A stretch of 64,000 nt of DNA from Rhyacichthys aspro. Taxonomy: Eukaryota; Chordata; Actinopteri; Gobiiformes; Rhyacichthyidae. The notes beneath the pieces are model-generated. The model searched no databases and had not been told where the DNA came from. It saw only the letters and a list, made by a program, of their open reading frames with translations. Position numbers and translations under genes: made by a program. Of this stretch, positions 63,630-64,000 are shown piece after piece (positions within the stretch are counted from its first letter, which is position 1; the number at the start of each line of letters is the position of its first letter). Where the stretch lies: assembly GCA_036850595.1 (NCBI GenBank), contig CM072160.1:2465981-2529980 (forward strand), given 5' to 3'.

Positions 63630-64000
63630 TGGCTTTTAACAAGTTTGACTATTGTTTATTTACTTTTTATTAAATATAATTGTGTTCTAAGACACTGAAT
63701 GAAAATAAGTCCATTTTTGTCTCATTAAACAGCATTTACTTTTATATTTAATTATTAACCGTGGCTTTAACAATTAGCACTTTATACAAAACACAGTTAA
63801 ATGATGTGAGAAAGAGGCCATTGAAAGGTCAAAGGTCGTCCCAGTTTGGTGTGAACTGGGATCTTATCTCGTGTCACGTCTCACTGGAGCTGAACGTTTC
63901 TTCCTGTTACAACTCGGTAAATAACGAGAGAGAGAGAGGTCCAGCTGTGAACGACTGGAGGAGTTCAGGAAGTACTCAACTGGAAAAACTGGGAACTGTA
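63630..64000. other. Non-coding end of window
   Basis: AT-rich, with a possible remnant of family A near 63700-63760 and a GAGAGAGAGAGG run at 63924-63937. No gene is seen running off the edge. Confidence 0.35.

Noticed and set aside
1..64000. Bacterial or phage-like operons
   Set aside because: No long frames, no gene packing and no ribosome-binding pattern. Repeats are of vertebrate type.

Overview
The window looks like intergenic DNA from a ray-finned fish, most likely a teleost. This rests on an AT-rich background with vertebrate-style CA/GT microsatellites, a broken Tc1 transposon of the fish type, hAT-type and TTAA-type miniature transposons, and the absence of any long open reading frame or bacterial-type gene order. 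The species cannot be named from sequence alone. No complete protein-coding gene, rRNA, tRNA or CRISPR array was found. The one stretch that might be exonic is a GC-rich block on the minus strand at 42499-42984. It has an acceptor-like site at one end and a polyadenylation signal at the other, but I do not recognise the protein and several frames are open.

Most recognisable content is repeats. A TTAA-flanked miniature transposon (called family A here) occurs eight times, at 13.3, 20.1, 21.3, 30.7, 32.9, 40.4, 50.3 and 57.9 kb, plus a terminal fragment at 62.9 kb. A sister family B occurs three times (7.1, 25.7 and 59.0 kb), and three more diverged relatives lie at 17.9, 34.6 and 44.5 kb. All eleven A and B copies keep one 20-bp core containing an inverted CCAAT box. 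Other elements are a hAT element with a perfect 8-bp target duplication (23.65-23.93 kb), a Tc1 relic (8.16-8.72 kb), a Tc1-type foldback element (29.73-30.18 kb), and elements recognised by fish-repeat style termini at 27.1, 28.3, 38.8 and 49.0 kb.

Minisatellites are unusually frequent and several sit inside transposons. They are a 39-copy 11-bp array at 17.26 kb, a 21-bp array with a 126-bp higher-order period at 24.5 kb, the same 21-bp unit in inverted orientation at 63.0-63.5 kb, a 45-bp array at 45.2 kb and a 134-bp triplication at 51.4 kb. AAAAT/AAATT pentanucleotide arrays lie at 34.9 and 36.5 kb.

Between the repeats are about twenty non-repetitive islands, usually richer in GC and CpG, with clusters of ATTA, GATA and octamer-like cores. 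This layout (many islands, no exons, dispersed repeats) is what a gene desert or large intron around a developmental regulator looks like, but that is inference and needs cross-species alignment. Two good CTCF-like motifs face each other across the centre of the window (20.0 kb forward, 36.2 kb reverse).
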